A stretch of DNA of 64,000 nucleotides from CBDBCK01 sp965203345 (GTDB taxonomy: Bacteria; Chloroflexota; Dehalococcoidia; Lucifugimonadales; Lucifugimonadaceae), in NCBI GenBank assembly GCA_965203345.1, contig CBDBCK010000028.1, forward strand, positions 558,001-622,000. The letters run 5' to 3'. The notes beneath the pieces are model-generated. The model was not told where the DNA came from. It did no database searches and saw nothing but the letters and a program-made list of their open reading frames with translations. Shown here in pieces: positions 52,364 through 60,956 of this stretch. The translations under genes and the position numbers were made by a program. The first letter of the stretch is position 1. Each line of letters begins with the position of its first letter.

Positions 52364-54111
52364 TGAACGGTTTCCAGCAACAAGTTGTCGGAGGGTCTTA
52401 TCTGGAGTTCATAAATCTCTTTATAAGCTCCGCCTAGTTCTAACAAGGACTCATGTGTACCTCGCTCCTTTATTCTGCCATCCTCAATAAGTAGAATTTC
52501 GTCCGCGTGCATAAGTGAAGATAGTCTATGAGAGATGATGATTACGGTTTTATCTTTAGTTGCGTCTTTCAAAGCGGTTCTTATGCGTTGTTCGGTGACA
52601 GCGTCTATCGCCGCGGTGGAGTCGTCAAACACAATTATGGATGGTTGTAACAGGATACTGCGCGCTATTGATAGCCTTTGCCTTTGCCCACCAGAGAGGG
52701 ATACCCCTTGCTCTCCAATTAGCGAATGATAACCTAAAGGCAATCTTTCTATGTAGTCGTGTAGCTGAGAGGAACGGGCAACCTCAGCTACACGCTCCAA
52801 GGATGCCCAAGGGTTTCCGTAAGCAACATTGTTCTCAAGTGTGGTGTTGAACAGAAAGGCATTCTGCTCCACAACTTCTACGCTTTGGCGCAACGATTCC
52901 AGTGTTACGTCTTTGATGTTCTGACCGTCTATCAGTATTTCTCCTTGGGTAACGTCATAGAAACGAGGTATCAAATGGGCTATGGTTGACTTTCCGCTTC
53001 CAGGCGGACCTACTATGCCGATAGTGTGATTGTGCTCCGCGGTAAAGGAAACGTCGTACAAAGCAGGCTGATCCCCGTATGAAAATGATACGTTGCGAAA
53101 CTCCAATTTTCCTTTCTTGATTTTGATAGGAGAAGCGGTAGATGAGTCCTGTATAGCCGGCTCCATGTCTAAAATCTCAAACAGACGTCCGCCTGATGAG
53201 GACGCTCTCGCGTAAGCGTTTACCATAAGGCCCGCGCTCTGAACTGGAAGCTGAATTAAGACCATGAAGGTTATTATGGAGGTAAGTTCTCCCACCGTTA
53301 TTATCCCACTCATCACTCTTAGCCCTCCAACCAATAGAGCTGCGCCGATGGAACTAAAAAATATGAAATTCATGAGAGACACGTTGAATGAGCGTACGTC
53401 TATGAGCTTTCTCAGTCTTAATGCTATTGCATTTGAAGAACGGTCGTATTTTTCTATTTCATAGTCCTGCGCGGCAAAGGCTTTCACAACTCTGATTCCT
53501 GCTAGATTTTCGTCCATAACTTTTGTAAGGTCAGACAGTTTTTCCTGGACTTCCAGCCAACCCTTGCGCAACTTCAAGCGGGTTATAATGGCACGCCAGA
53601 TTACGATAGGAGCAAACGAGAGAGCCATAAGACCCGTCGGAACATCTATTCTTACCATAAGAACTGTGCCCACCAGCACGACTATAATTAGTAAAGCCGA
53701 CCGCAAAAGCCCCACGCTTATAAACCGGCGTACTCCTTCTGTGTCCACTATCCCTCTAGTTATAAGATCGCCTGTATGCACGCGGTCGTAATAACTGAAG
53801 CTGAGCCGTTGAAGCTTCTCGTAGTATTGTAGACGGAGAGTCCGAGTTATACGCTGACCTATATTTTCCCCAATGTATGTGTGGACAAAGGCAAATACAC
53901 CTCTTAATAGAGCGGCTCCTATAATAAGTCCCCCTGCTTGTAACATCTGTCTCAACGCTACCGATCGGTTTTGTTCTTCTACCGTGTTGGTTATACTTAT
54001 GGCGACGTCTACACTGCTTCCCAAGAGAAGAGGGATCGCCAGCTGAAATGCTGCCCCTGCAATGATCGCTGCAAAACCGGCGGTCAACGCCAGCTTGTAT
54101 TTGAACGACAT
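52360..54111 (-). CDS. ABC exporter half-transporter with degenerate ATP site
   Basis: A 583-residue partner of the next ABC protein, again six helices then a nucleotide-binding domain. Walker A is GPPGSGKST near 370 and the signature LSGGQRQRLSIA near 473 is canonical, but Walker B ends FDDST (about 497-501), so the catalytic Glu is Asp. In the heterodimer this Walker site pairs with the other subunit's LSIGQ, making one consistent degenerate ATP site. The ATG at 54111 leaves only about five residues before the first helix, short for this family. The frame stays open another 59 codons upstream without ATG, GTG or TTG. Confidence 0.92.
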   Translation of the reverse strand: MSFKYKLALTAGFAAIIAGAAFQLAIPLLLGSSVDVAISITNTVEEQNRSVALRQMLQAGGLIIGAALLRGVFAFVHTYIGENIGQRITRTLRLQYYEKLQRLSFSYYDRVHTGDLITRGIVDTEGVRRFISVGLLRSALLIIVVLVGTVLMVRIDVPTGLMALSFAPIVIWRAIITRLKLRKGWLEVQEKLSDLTKVMDENLAGIRVVKAFAAQDYEIEKYDRSSNAIALRLRKLIDVRSFNVSLMNFIFFSSIGAALLVGGLRVMSGIITVGELTSIITFMVLIQLPVQSAGLMVNAYARASSSGGRLFEILDMEPAIQDSSTASPIKIKKGKLEFRNVSFSYGDQPALYDVSFTAEHNHTIGIVGPPGSGKSTIAHLIPRFYDVTQGEILIDGQNIKDVTLESLRQSVEVVEQNAFLFNTTLENNVAYGNPWASLERVAEVARSSQLHDYIERLPLGYHSLIGEQGVSLSGGQRQRLSIARSILLQPSIIVFDDSTAAIDAVTEQRIRTALKDATKDKTVIIISHRLSSLMHADEILLIEDGRIKERGTHESLLELGGAYKEIYELQIRPSDNLLLETVQ

Positions 54112-54551
54112 TAAGACGATACGCCAGAGTATCGGCTTGACCTGATCACTTCCCGATAAGCCAATCCGTGCGGAGTATCTATGAAAAGCGGTTAAAAGAG
54201 CCGTCTGGAACCTCTTGAATATAAGTTGAAAATCCGGGACAGTCAGTCGGCCACAGCCGGATATCCGTTTGTCTTTATAAAGATAAGTTTAATTACCACC
54301 GTATCCCGTGTACATAAATTTTAATATTTATCTTTCATAAAACGGAAGAGATTGATCTTTGAAACTGCCCATCCTACCTACAGAATGTTATCATCACTTG
54401 GTAGGATAATCTCTTTTCTGGAACTGGAATTTAAGGAGACTGCAGTATCTTATATTCCGAATCTGAAAACTTACCTGGAGTAACGGGAACCGCTTCTTCA
54501 AATTCGGAGACGGTTGACCAATTCTCCTCCATCCTCCGCAACCCATATTAT
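54112..54551. other. Gene-free divergent gap, possible extended N-termini
   Basis: This 440-base gap separates the ABC exporter operon (minus) from the acetyltransferase gene (plus). The minus frame of the ABC gene stays open to a TAA at 54289-54291, and the plus frame of the acetyltransferase stays open back to a TAA at 54432-54434. AAGGAG lies at 54433-54438, eight bases before an in-frame ATC (54447). No other gene, tRNA or strong terminator was seen. AT-rich sequence near 54280-54350 may hold promoters. Confidence 0.5.
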
Positions 54552-55190
54552 GTGCGGAGCGCATCTTTGGACGACCTTAGACCACTAGAGGCACTGGAGC
54601 GGTTCATATTAGGTTCGACCTTGCCTGCCGCTCCCTTGAAGCAGGAACTTGAACGTAAAGACGCGACGTATCTGCTTGCGGCAAGACGAGCGACGGATGA
54701 AGAGCTACAAGCTCATTCAAGAACTTCGGACAAGGGATCAGGGGTTTTCAAAAACCTTTTGAACGTTTTTCAAAACCATGAGGGACCGTCCCGCTTTTCC
54801 GAAGGTGGAGAGGTCTTGTCTGGTATGGCTGGTATTTGGCACATGCCAGACCATGAAGCGCACATAGTCATAATAGGCACACACCCCGAAGAACGTAGGA
54901 AAGGAGTGGGAGAACTCCTTTTGATTAGCTCTATAGAAGAGGCAGCTGTCAAGAAAGACCGTTCGGTAACACTTGAAGTGAGAATTTCCAATGAACCGGC
55001 TATATCACTTTATGAGAAGTACAAGTTCGCAAAGGTGGGTGTCAGAAAAAGATATTATACAGATAACGGCGAAGATTCACTTATTATGACTACCCCTCCT
55101 ATAAACTCAAGTGAGTACACAAGGATATTACAGAAACTGATAAACGCTTATGAGAACAGATGGGGACTGTCCGACCGGTTGGGAGTCTGA
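54552..55190 (+). CDS. RimI-like GNAT acetyltransferase
   Basis: GNAT-fold N-acetyltransferase of about 212 residues. The acetyl-CoA pyrophosphate loop is HPEERRKGVGELLL near 118, followed by LEVRISNEPAISLYEKYKFAKVGVRKRYY, which matches RimI, the ribosomal-protein N-terminal alanine acetyltransferase, and then EDSLIM. The assigned GTG at 54552 falls within the first beta strand (YYVRSASLDDL) and has no ribosome site; the frame is open upstream to an AAGGAG placed before ATC. The true start may thus be earlier. A 30-residue insert rich in Gly/Ser (about 55-85) is atypical. The substrate is not proven. Confidence 0.8.
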   Translation: MRSASLDDLRPLEALERFILGSTLPAAPLKQELERKDATYLLAARRATDEELQAHSRTSDKGSGVFKNLLNVFQNHEGPSRFSEGGEVLSGMAGIWHMPDHEAHIVIIGTHPEERRKGVGELLLISSIEEAAVKKDRSVTLEVRISNEPAISLYEKYKFAKVGVRKRYYTDNGEDSLIMTTPPINSSEYTRILQKLINAYENRWGLSDRLGV

Positions 55191-55326
55191 AGATTTACTG
55201 ATGTTGCCCTCTTACTCTTCTTGTAATAAGGCGACTGACGGTCTTTATATTGCTCTTAAATAAGTAGAAATAGCAGTTTCGTCTTTATAAAGTTAGTCTA
55301 CATCCAACTAATGAAAGGTTCTCAAT

Positions 55327-56427
55327 ATGGGATCATCTAATCTACGCCTGCCAGGCCCTGTGCAGCCCACACGCGACATACAGGAAGCGGCTTCTCGTGA
55401 TCTGATAAATCATCGCGGCCCTGAATATGCCGATATGCTTGCTAGGATGACGGAAAATCTCCAGACCACACTGGCAACGAGGAACGATGTATATTTTATT
55501 ACGGCTTCGGGAACCGGAGCAATGGAAGCAGCAATAGTCAATACTCTTTCACCTGGAGATACTGTGTTGGCGCTGATAATAGGCTGGTTCGGTCAGCGTT
55601 TTGCCGATATAGCGGACGCTTACGGGATGAACACAGTTCGCTTGGAATTTGCACAGGGTGACGCGGTTCAAGCGGAACAGGTTGCCGTACAGTTAAAGGA
55701 AAATCCGGACGTAAAGGCCGTAATTGTAACGCACAATGAATCTTCGACCGGAGTCTCTAATCCACTCCAGCAGATATGCGAGATTGTGCGTTCTATCTCA
55801 GAGGACGTACTGATAATCGTAGACGCCGTGTCTTCTGCAGGCGGGACACCCTTACTGACTGATGCATGGAGCGTGGATGTAGTGGCTACTGCTTCTCAAA
55901 AGGCTTGGGGTTGTCCTCCTGGTATAGCAATGCTTGCTTTTTCCGACAGGGCATGGCAGGCTTATAAGCGCTCTTCTTCGCCGCGTTACTACTTTGATAT
56001 CGCACAATACAGGGATTATCTAGAGAAAGGACAACCCCCGTTCACTCCTTCGCTGCCTACTATGTTTGCTCTTGAAGCGGCGCTCAAAAAAATAACGGCG
56101 GAAGGTATGGAGAACGTCCTTGCCCGGCACCACTCTACAGCTGAGTACGTTCGTAAGAACCTGGAAAAGAACGGGCTAAGCATATTACCGGAAAGACGGT
56201 TTGCTTCTGACACTGTTACTGCCGTACGCCTGCCGCAAGGAGTGGACGGCGCGGCATTCCTGAAGCATACTCAAGATGAGTACGATGTGATATTTGGCGG
56301 CGGGCAACAAAATCTAAGTGGCAAGATATTTCGTATAGGTCATATGGGGTGGCCTGAAAAAGATGAACTGGAAGCGGCTTTGGAGGCGGCTTTTAGAACA
56401 ATTGAAGCATTACAGATGCAAAGCTGA
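55327..56427 (+). CDS. Class V aminotransferase (alanine-glyoxylate type)
   Basis: PLP-dependent enzyme of 366 residues in the alanine-glyoxylate / serine-glyoxylate aminotransferase group. The opening LRLPGPVQPTRDIQEA and FITASGTGAMEAAIVN near 58 are family markers, VTHNESSTGVSNPL near 137 is the substrate region, and the PLP lysine is in ATASQKAWGCPPG near 196. IFRIGHMGWPEKDELEAAL near 337 is the usual ending. Together with D-2-hydroxyacid dehydrogenases it could serve glyoxylate/serine metabolism, but no such genes adjoin it. The ATG follows AAAGG. Confidence 0.9.
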   Translation: MGSSNLRLPGPVQPTRDIQEAASRDLINHRGPEYADMLARMTENLQTTLATRNDVYFITASGTGAMEAAIVNTLSPGDTVLALIIGWFGQRFADIADAYGMNTVRLEFAQGDAVQAEQVAVQLKENPDVKAVIVTHNESSTGVSNPLQQICEIVRSISEDVLIIVDAVSSAGGTPLLTDAWSVDVVATASQKAWGCPPGIAMLAFSDRAWQAYKRSSSPRYYFDIAQYRDYLEKGQPPFTPSLPTMFALEAALKKITAEGMENVLARHHSTAEYVRKNLEKNGLSILPERRFASDTVTAVRLPQGVDGAAFLKHTQDEYDVIFGGGQQNLSGKIFRIGHMGWPEKDELEAALEAAFRTIEALQMQS

Positions 56428-56439
56428 AAGAGAAGAGAT

Positions 56440-57831
56440 ATGAGAAATACAGTTCGGAAGTCAGTTTATCCGGCACTGTTTGCAACATTTATACTAGCTT
56501 CGGTCATTGCTGCAGCTTGCGGTGTTCAAGATCCTGAACCACAAGAGACTGCACTTGATACGTCAGGAGCCCAAGACTCTGATCCGCAACAGACGGTGCC
56601 TGATACGGACTATGATAGTGAGATTCAATCTGGAGATTCAACCTCCTCGTCGAACCGAGGATTAGACGAGGACACGTCGGGATCAGATAATATTCCTGAA
56701 GCGGTGCAGCAATTCCCACCAACTGAAGGTTCATTGGCACCATTATTCACTTTGCCTTCGGTATCTCACGGCCAGATATCCCTCACCGATTTTAGTAGCG
56801 ATAAGCCTGTAGTGTTGGTATTCTATCGTGCCTATTGGTGTTCAGCTTGCAGAAGGCAGCTTGACGAAATCAACAGGCACTATAGCAAGGTTAAGGACGC
56901 AGGGGCAGAAGTGATAGCCGTCAGTACAGATGATCTCTCAAATGCCCGGAACTTAGCGGAAAGCAGAGGTTACAAATTCCCCATAGCGTATACCGCAGGA
57001 TCCTCAGAGGTGCCAGGGTCATACGATAGGTTCAATAAATTCGGAGATGGACTCGCCTCCGCCTCAATATTCATAGTAGACACGGACGGAGTTATAGCTT
57101 GGGAAGAACTCGGAAGAGATCCATATCACTTTGTGAGGGCAAGCCAGATAGTTGAAGAGCTTAACAGTGTCCATGTTCAAGATCCTGAACCACAAGAGAC
57201 TGCACTTGATACGTCAGGAGCCCAAGACTCTGATCCGCAACAGACGGTGCCTGATACGGACTATGATAGTGAGATTCAATCTGGAGATTCAACCTCCTCG
57301 TCGAACCGAGGATTAGACGTGGACACGTCGGGATCAGATAATATTCCTGAAGCGGTGCAGCAATTCCCACCAACTGAAGGTTCATTGGCACCATTATTCA
57401 CTTTGCCTTCGGTATCTCACGGCCAGATATCCCTCACCGATTTCAGTAGCGATAAGCCTGTAGTGTTGGTATTCTATCGTGCCTATTGGTGTTCAGCTTG
57501 CAGAAGGCAGCTTGACGAAATCAACAGGCACTATAGCAAGGTTAAGGACGCAGGGGCAGAAGTGATAGCCGTCAGTACAGATGATCTCTCAAATGCCCGG
57601 AACTTAGCGGAAAGCAGAGGTTACAAGTTCCCCATAGCGTATACCGCAGGATCCTCAGAGGTGCCAGGGTCATACGATAGGTTCAATAAGTTCGGAGATG
57701 GACTCGCTTCTGCCTCAATATTCATAATAGACACGAACGGAGTTATAGCTTGGGAAGAACTCGGAAGAGGTCCATATCACTTCGTGAGGGCAAGCCAGAT
57801 AGTTGAAGAGCTTAACAGTGTCCATTCCTGA
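56440..57831 (+). CDS. Lipoprotein with two tandem thioredoxin/AhpC-like domains
   Basis: A 463-residue exported lipoprotein. The lipobox ends AAAC with Cys27, after a hydrophobic signal. Two nearly identical units follow (about residues 29-245 and 246-462). Each has a 65-residue acidic, Ser/Asp-rich linker and an AhpC/TSA-Redoxin thioredoxin fold with WCSAC (Cys134/Cys137 and Cys351/Cys354), YRAYWCSACRRQL, VIAVSTDD and a late DTDGVIAWEELGR strand. The CxxC pairs suggest surface disulfide exchange or peroxide reduction. The second unit is a recent in-frame duplication. The gene follows the aminotransferase by 12 bases and may be co-transcribed. Confidence 0.88.
   Translation: MRNTVRKSVYPALFATFILASVIAAACGVQDPEPQETALDTSGAQDSDPQQTVPDTDYDSEIQSGDSTSSSNRGLDEDTSGSDNIPEAVQQFPPTEGSLAPLFTLPSVSHGQISLTDFSSDKPVVLVFYRAYWCSACRRQLDEINRHYSKVKDAGAEVIAVSTDDLSNARNLAESRGYKFPIAYTAGSSEVPGSYDRFNKFGDGLASASIFIVDTDGVIAWEELGRDPYHFVRASQIVEELNSVHVQDPEPQETALDTSGAQDSDPQQTVPDTDYDSEIQSGDSTSSSNRGLDVDTSGSDNIPEAVQQFPPTEGSLAPLFTLPSVSHGQISLTDFSSDKPVVLVFYRAYWCSACRRQLDEINRHYSKVKDAGAEVIAVSTDDLSNARNLAESRGYKFPIAYTAGSSEVPGSYDRFNKFGDGLASASIFIIDTNGVIAWEELGRGPYHFVRASQIVEELNSVHS
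56524..57825. repeat. Tandem 651-nt in-frame duplication
   Basis: Copy 1 spans 56524-57174 and copy 2 spans 57175-57825; each is 651 bases, exactly 217 codons. By eye I count about ten substitutions between them, most synonymous, with changes such as Glu to Val, Val to Ile, Asp to Asn and Asp to Gly in the rest. There are no indels. Only one difference lies in the first 260 bases. The boundary falls just after the lipidated Cys-Gly and just before the last Ser codon, so the whole mature domain was copied. Confidence 0.97.
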
Positions 57832-57882
57832 ATGTAAGCAATAGAATTCCCAATATATCCATATTCAGCAATAGCTAAAGGC

Positions 57883-58332
57883 TTATATTGATCCCCGCCG
57901 ACATTGAAGGCATACATCGTATACCTCTATACGATGATCTATGACGTCGCCTATCTCTTCATCGGAAGCACTGAGCGCTCTTATAGCCTGTTCTATAGAC
58001 TCGGCGCTAAACTTTCTGACTCTACCGCAAACGGTACACACTGCGTGGTGATGGTGTAATTTTGCCACCACGTTGCTTACTGCGTAAGCCATCTCGCCGT
58101 TAGGCAATACGACTTTGCAAAGAAAGTCGACACCTTGAAGCATACGGACAGTGCGATAAACTGTGGCGCGCCCAATGTGTGGAACAAGCTCACATACACT
58201 TTCCGCGGTGAATGGTACATTAGGACTCTTCTCGCAGAGTAGTTTCACTATTTGCCTCCTGGGCTCTGTGATGCGGACGTTGTTTTCTGCGAGAGTTGCC
58301 AGTATGTCGTCGGAGTGTATTATAAAAGTCAT
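57883..58332 (-). CDS. Fur family transcriptional regulator
   Basis: A 149-residue metal- or peroxide-sensing repressor. The N-terminal winged helix (about 10-85) contains RITEPRRQIVKLL and GRATVYRTVRMLQ. The dimerisation domain has the HHHH metal motif near 93-96, CTVCG near 98-102 and CLQC near the C-terminus, so the structural zinc site is complete. Whether it senses iron, zinc, manganese or peroxide (Fur, Zur, Mur or PerR) cannot be read. The adjacent thioredoxin-like lipoprotein gene, convergent with it, might hint at oxidative stress. The gene uses an ATG start. Confidence 0.9.
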   Translation of the reverse strand: MTFIIHSDDILATLAENNVRITEPRRQIVKLLCEKSPNVPFTAESVCELVPHIGRATVYRTVRMLQGVDFLCKVVLPNGEMAYAVSNVVAKLHHHHAVCTVCGRVRKFSAESIEQAIRALSASDEEIGDVIDHRIEVYDVCLQCRRGSI

Positions 58333-58560
58333 AAAGTTAAGGTAAGAGTGCAGACAATCTCAATAATACGATACAGGAAAAATCGACATGCTCTATGATC
58401 GAGCGGTTTGATTAGTACGAGCAGAGCATATACCGTTATTTGCCTTGATAAAATCGCTGTTGCTTTATGGAGGACATAGTATAGGACGCGATTTGAGTAT
58501 GTCATTTGGAAGGTAAAAAGTGCCGATGGTAAGAGCCGACTTGGTCAAGGAGGTAAGATT

Positions 58561-58956
58561 ATGAAAGTTTCAGGAGAGTTCGAAATTGTTCTAAAGCCAC
58601 TTGAAAAGTACGTGCAAGACAATGCCTTCGTCAAGTTCGGGCGAATGTCTATTAACAAGACGTTCAAGGGAGATCTTACAGGTGCCAGCAAAGGGGAAAT
58701 GCTGACTGCGATGACTGCCACGGAAGAATCCGCCGGATACGTCGCGATCGAGCTGGCAAAAGTAACGCTTGCCGGCAAAAATGGCAGTTTTGTTTTGCAA
58801 CATTTCGGTGTTAATGATCGAGGCGAACATCGTCTTATCCTTGAAGTTGTACCCGAATCCGGATCGAGAGATCTAAAAGGTATATCTGGGCAGATGGCGA
58901 TAGATATAAAAGACGGTAAGCACTTTTATACGTTTGAATATAAGTTGCCTGTTTGA
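58561..58956 (+). CDS. DUF3224 family protein
   Basis: A 131-residue protein matching the DUF3224 pattern: GRMSINKTFKGDLTGASKGEML near residue 36, SAGYVAIELAKVTLAGKNGSFVLQH near 60 and the ending DGKHFYTFEYKLP. Family members form a small beta barrel of unknown function in the cytoplasm (no signal here). The ATG has a strong AAGGAGG site about seven bases upstream, which suggests good translation. It is monocistronic, with the Fur gene divergent about 230 bases away. Confidence 0.85.
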   Translation: MKVSGEFEIVLKPLEKYVQDNAFVKFGRMSINKTFKGDLTGASKGEMLTAMTATEESAGYVAIELAKVTLAGKNGSFVLQHFGVNDRGEHRLILEVVPESGSRDLKGISGQMAIDIKDGKHFYTFEYKLPV

Positions 58957-59153
58957 ACCCCAGCGGTCTACCATTACCCCTTTTCAGGTTCCGCGCGTGT
59001 GCAAGGTGCGGACACAGGACGTATTAACCCCAAACAAGATATTCAATATGTCTCACAGAGAGAAGACGCGAGGTACTGATTGTTGTATAGGCTTTTACAT
59101 CTTACGGAGTGGGTTGCTCTACCTGGAGCTCATACATAAGCGCACGTTAAACC

Positions 59154-60206
59154 TTAATACGGTACATCATCCCGGCTGCTTACGCCTGCACTTTCAAAAG
59201 TCGCCATGTCGTTTAGCATTGCTGTTGCCGCTTTGAGAAGCGGCCAAGCTAGCAAAGCACCGGTACCTTCACCTAAGCGCATCCCTAGCTGCAGGAGCGG
59301 CTTCGCACCGAGCGCGTCAAGTAGCAACGCATGTCCGCGTTCATCCGATTCATGAGCGAATACTAGGGCTTGGCGCGTATTAGGCTCCATGGCAACTATA
59401 GCTGTAGCAGCGACACTCGCTATGAACCCATCAACCAGGACTACCTTCCCTGCTTCAGCGGCAGCGTGCATGGCTCCGGCCATCATTACTATCTCAAATC
59501 CTCCGTATTGGGCCAGTGCCTCCTGGGGAGACAAACGTGGAGCGGTTCGCGCCGCTCCTTGTGATAGAACTTCCGACTTTTTACGCATACCGGCGTCATC
59601 CATACCTGTGCCGCGTCCTATTAGAGACATCAGTGGCAATCCTAGAATCTTATGAGCTATTAACGCGGCAGCTGAAGTGTTACCTATTCCCATCTCGCCT
59701 AGGCAGATAGCGTGTTCATCTCCATCTGCACCCAATGCCTTGCCTACATTGAGCGCGCTGTGATACTGCTCATCAGACATAGCTGGCTCCTGAGAGGAAT
59801 CCCGTGTAGCAGCTGCTATACGTCGGGTGATGAGAGAGGGATGTCTTATGGGTTTACCTGCTACTCCAGCGTCCACTACGCGCACGTTTACCCCTGCAAC
59901 GCGAGCAAAGATGTTTGCCGCTGCCCTTTCATTGAGGAAATTGAGAACCATTTGCCGTGTTACTGCCTGCGGATAAGCTGATACCCCTTGTGTGGTTATA
60001 CCGTGGTCAGCAGCGAATATGGTGAGAGTGCAACGCGTCATGCATGGCGTTATGGTGCCTTGTACATTGGCTATCTGTGCAGCTAGTGCTTCCAAGCGTC
60101 CCAGCGAACCGAGCGGCTTGGTTTTCGCATCTATAGCGTTCTGGATTTCAGCCTGACCTGGAGGTGGGGGTATAACACGACGATAATGGTTAAAAGGTGT
60201 TTTCAT
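59154..60206 (-). CDS. cobT: Nicotinate-nucleotide-DMB phosphoribosyltransferase
   Basis: Activates the lower ligand of cobalamin by making alpha-ribazole phosphate from dimethylbenzimidazole and nicotinate mononucleotide. The 350-residue protein has TKPLGSLGRLEALA near 29, FAADHGITTQGVSAYPQAVT near 64, GEMGIGNTSAAALI near 169 and the catalytic Glu in GMRLGEGTGALLAWP near 315. Length is normal. No other cobalamin genes occur in the window and no cobalamin riboswitch fits in the 100 bases upstream. It is the last gene of a minus-strand run with the HIT, Lrp-type and M16 genes. Confidence 0.95.
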   Translation of the reverse strand: MKTPFNHYRRVIPPPPGQAEIQNAIDAKTKPLGSLGRLEALAAQIANVQGTITPCMTRCTLTIFAADHGITTQGVSAYPQAVTRQMVLNFLNERAAANIFARVAGVNVRVVDAGVAGKPIRHPSLITRRIAAATRDSSQEPAMSDEQYHSALNVGKALGADGDEHAICLGEMGIGNTSAAALIAHKILGLPLMSLIGRGTGMDDAGMRKKSEVLSQGAARTAPRLSPQEALAQYGGFEIVMMAGAMHAAAEAGKVVLVDGFIASVAATAIVAMEPNTRQALVFAHESDERGHALLLDALGAKPLLQLGMRLGEGTGALLAWPLLKAATAMLNDMATFESAGVSSRDDVPY

Positions 60207-60306
60207 TGAGGGTATTAAAGGGTGGTTTGTTTAGACCGCGTTTTAGGGAGAAGTCCGAAGTGTCCGCTTTAGCGACCTACGGAAGGTTTAGATATAACTC
60301 TGATGT

Positions 60307-60663
60307 TCAACACATTCTCCCTAGCTTCGTACCACCAAGTAGGTGCATGTGTAGATGATCCACCTCTTGACCTCCATGATTTCCTTGGTTTATAGTCAGT
60401 CTGTAGCCCTGGGTTAGCCCCTTCTGGATGGATATACGGGCTGCTTCCAAGGTCATATTACCCAAAAGGGAGGCGTTCTCTTGCTCCAGCTCGGAGATTT
60501 GTTCTATGTGCTTCTTCGGGACTATCAGTACGTGGACTGGCGCCTGCAAATTTATATCAAGGAAAGCGCATATGTCTTTGTTCTCAAAAACCTTGGTGGA
60601 AGGGAGTACTCCTGCTATTATCTTGCAGAATACACACTCTTCTTTATATCTATCGGTTTCCAT
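60307..60663 (-). CDS. HIT family nucleotide hydrolase
   Basis: A 118-residue histidine-triad protein of the Hint type, hydrolysing AMP linked to lysine or other groups. Zinc-type residues CVFCKI near 10 and the catalytic triad HLHMHLLGG near the C-terminus (HxHxH) are present. VHVLIVPKKHIEQISEL near 43 is the usual core. It lies seven bases after a lone Lrp/AsnC domain gene, and about 100 bases before cobT, so the set may be one transcript. It uses an ATG start. Confidence 0.93.
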   Translation of the reverse strand: METDRYKEECVFCKIIAGVLPSTKVFENKDICAFLDINLQAPVHVLIVPKKHIEQISELEQENASLLGNMTLEAARISIQKGLTQGYRLTINQGNHGGQEVDHLHMHLLGGTKLGRMC

Positions 60664-60670
60664 GTCAATG

Positions 60671-60910
60671 TCAGCTTACAGCAATACAAGTCGTAGCGTT
60701 CAAGACCCCTGGCATCAAGTCTATATGCTCTGTTACCAGAGCTGATATCGTTCGTACATCCTCAGCTTCTCCCATCGCTATGAGATCGTAAGGTCCTGCC
60801 ACTATGTCCACGGTCTTGATAAATGTGAAGTTCTGCATAGAAGCGTAAATGTTCTCTATCTTTCCGGGTGCAATTTCTATGAGTATATATGCTCTCTTTA
60901 TGCTGACCAT
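60671..60910 (-). CDS. Stand-alone Lrp/AsnC ligand-binding (RAM) domain
   Basis: A 79-residue protein equal to the C-terminal RAM domain of Lrp/AsnC regulators, without any DNA-binding helix-turn-helix. The motif SIKRAYILIEIAPGKIENIY is the first strand and helix, and VAGPYDLIAMGEAED the second strand with the ligand-binding glycine. Stand-alone RAM proteins bind amino acids and can tune other Lrp members. The start is ATG at 60910. Neighbours are the M16 peptidase (46 bases upstream) and the HIT gene (seven bases downstream). Confidence 0.9.
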   Translation of the reverse strand: MVSIKRAYILIEIAPGKIENIYASMQNFTFIKTVDIVAGPYDLIAMGEAEDVRTISALVTEHIDLMPGVLNATTCIAVS

Positions 60911-60956
60911 TTATTTAACTTGCTTCTGGGGTTTAGTACAGTTCTTTCGTAGCTAT

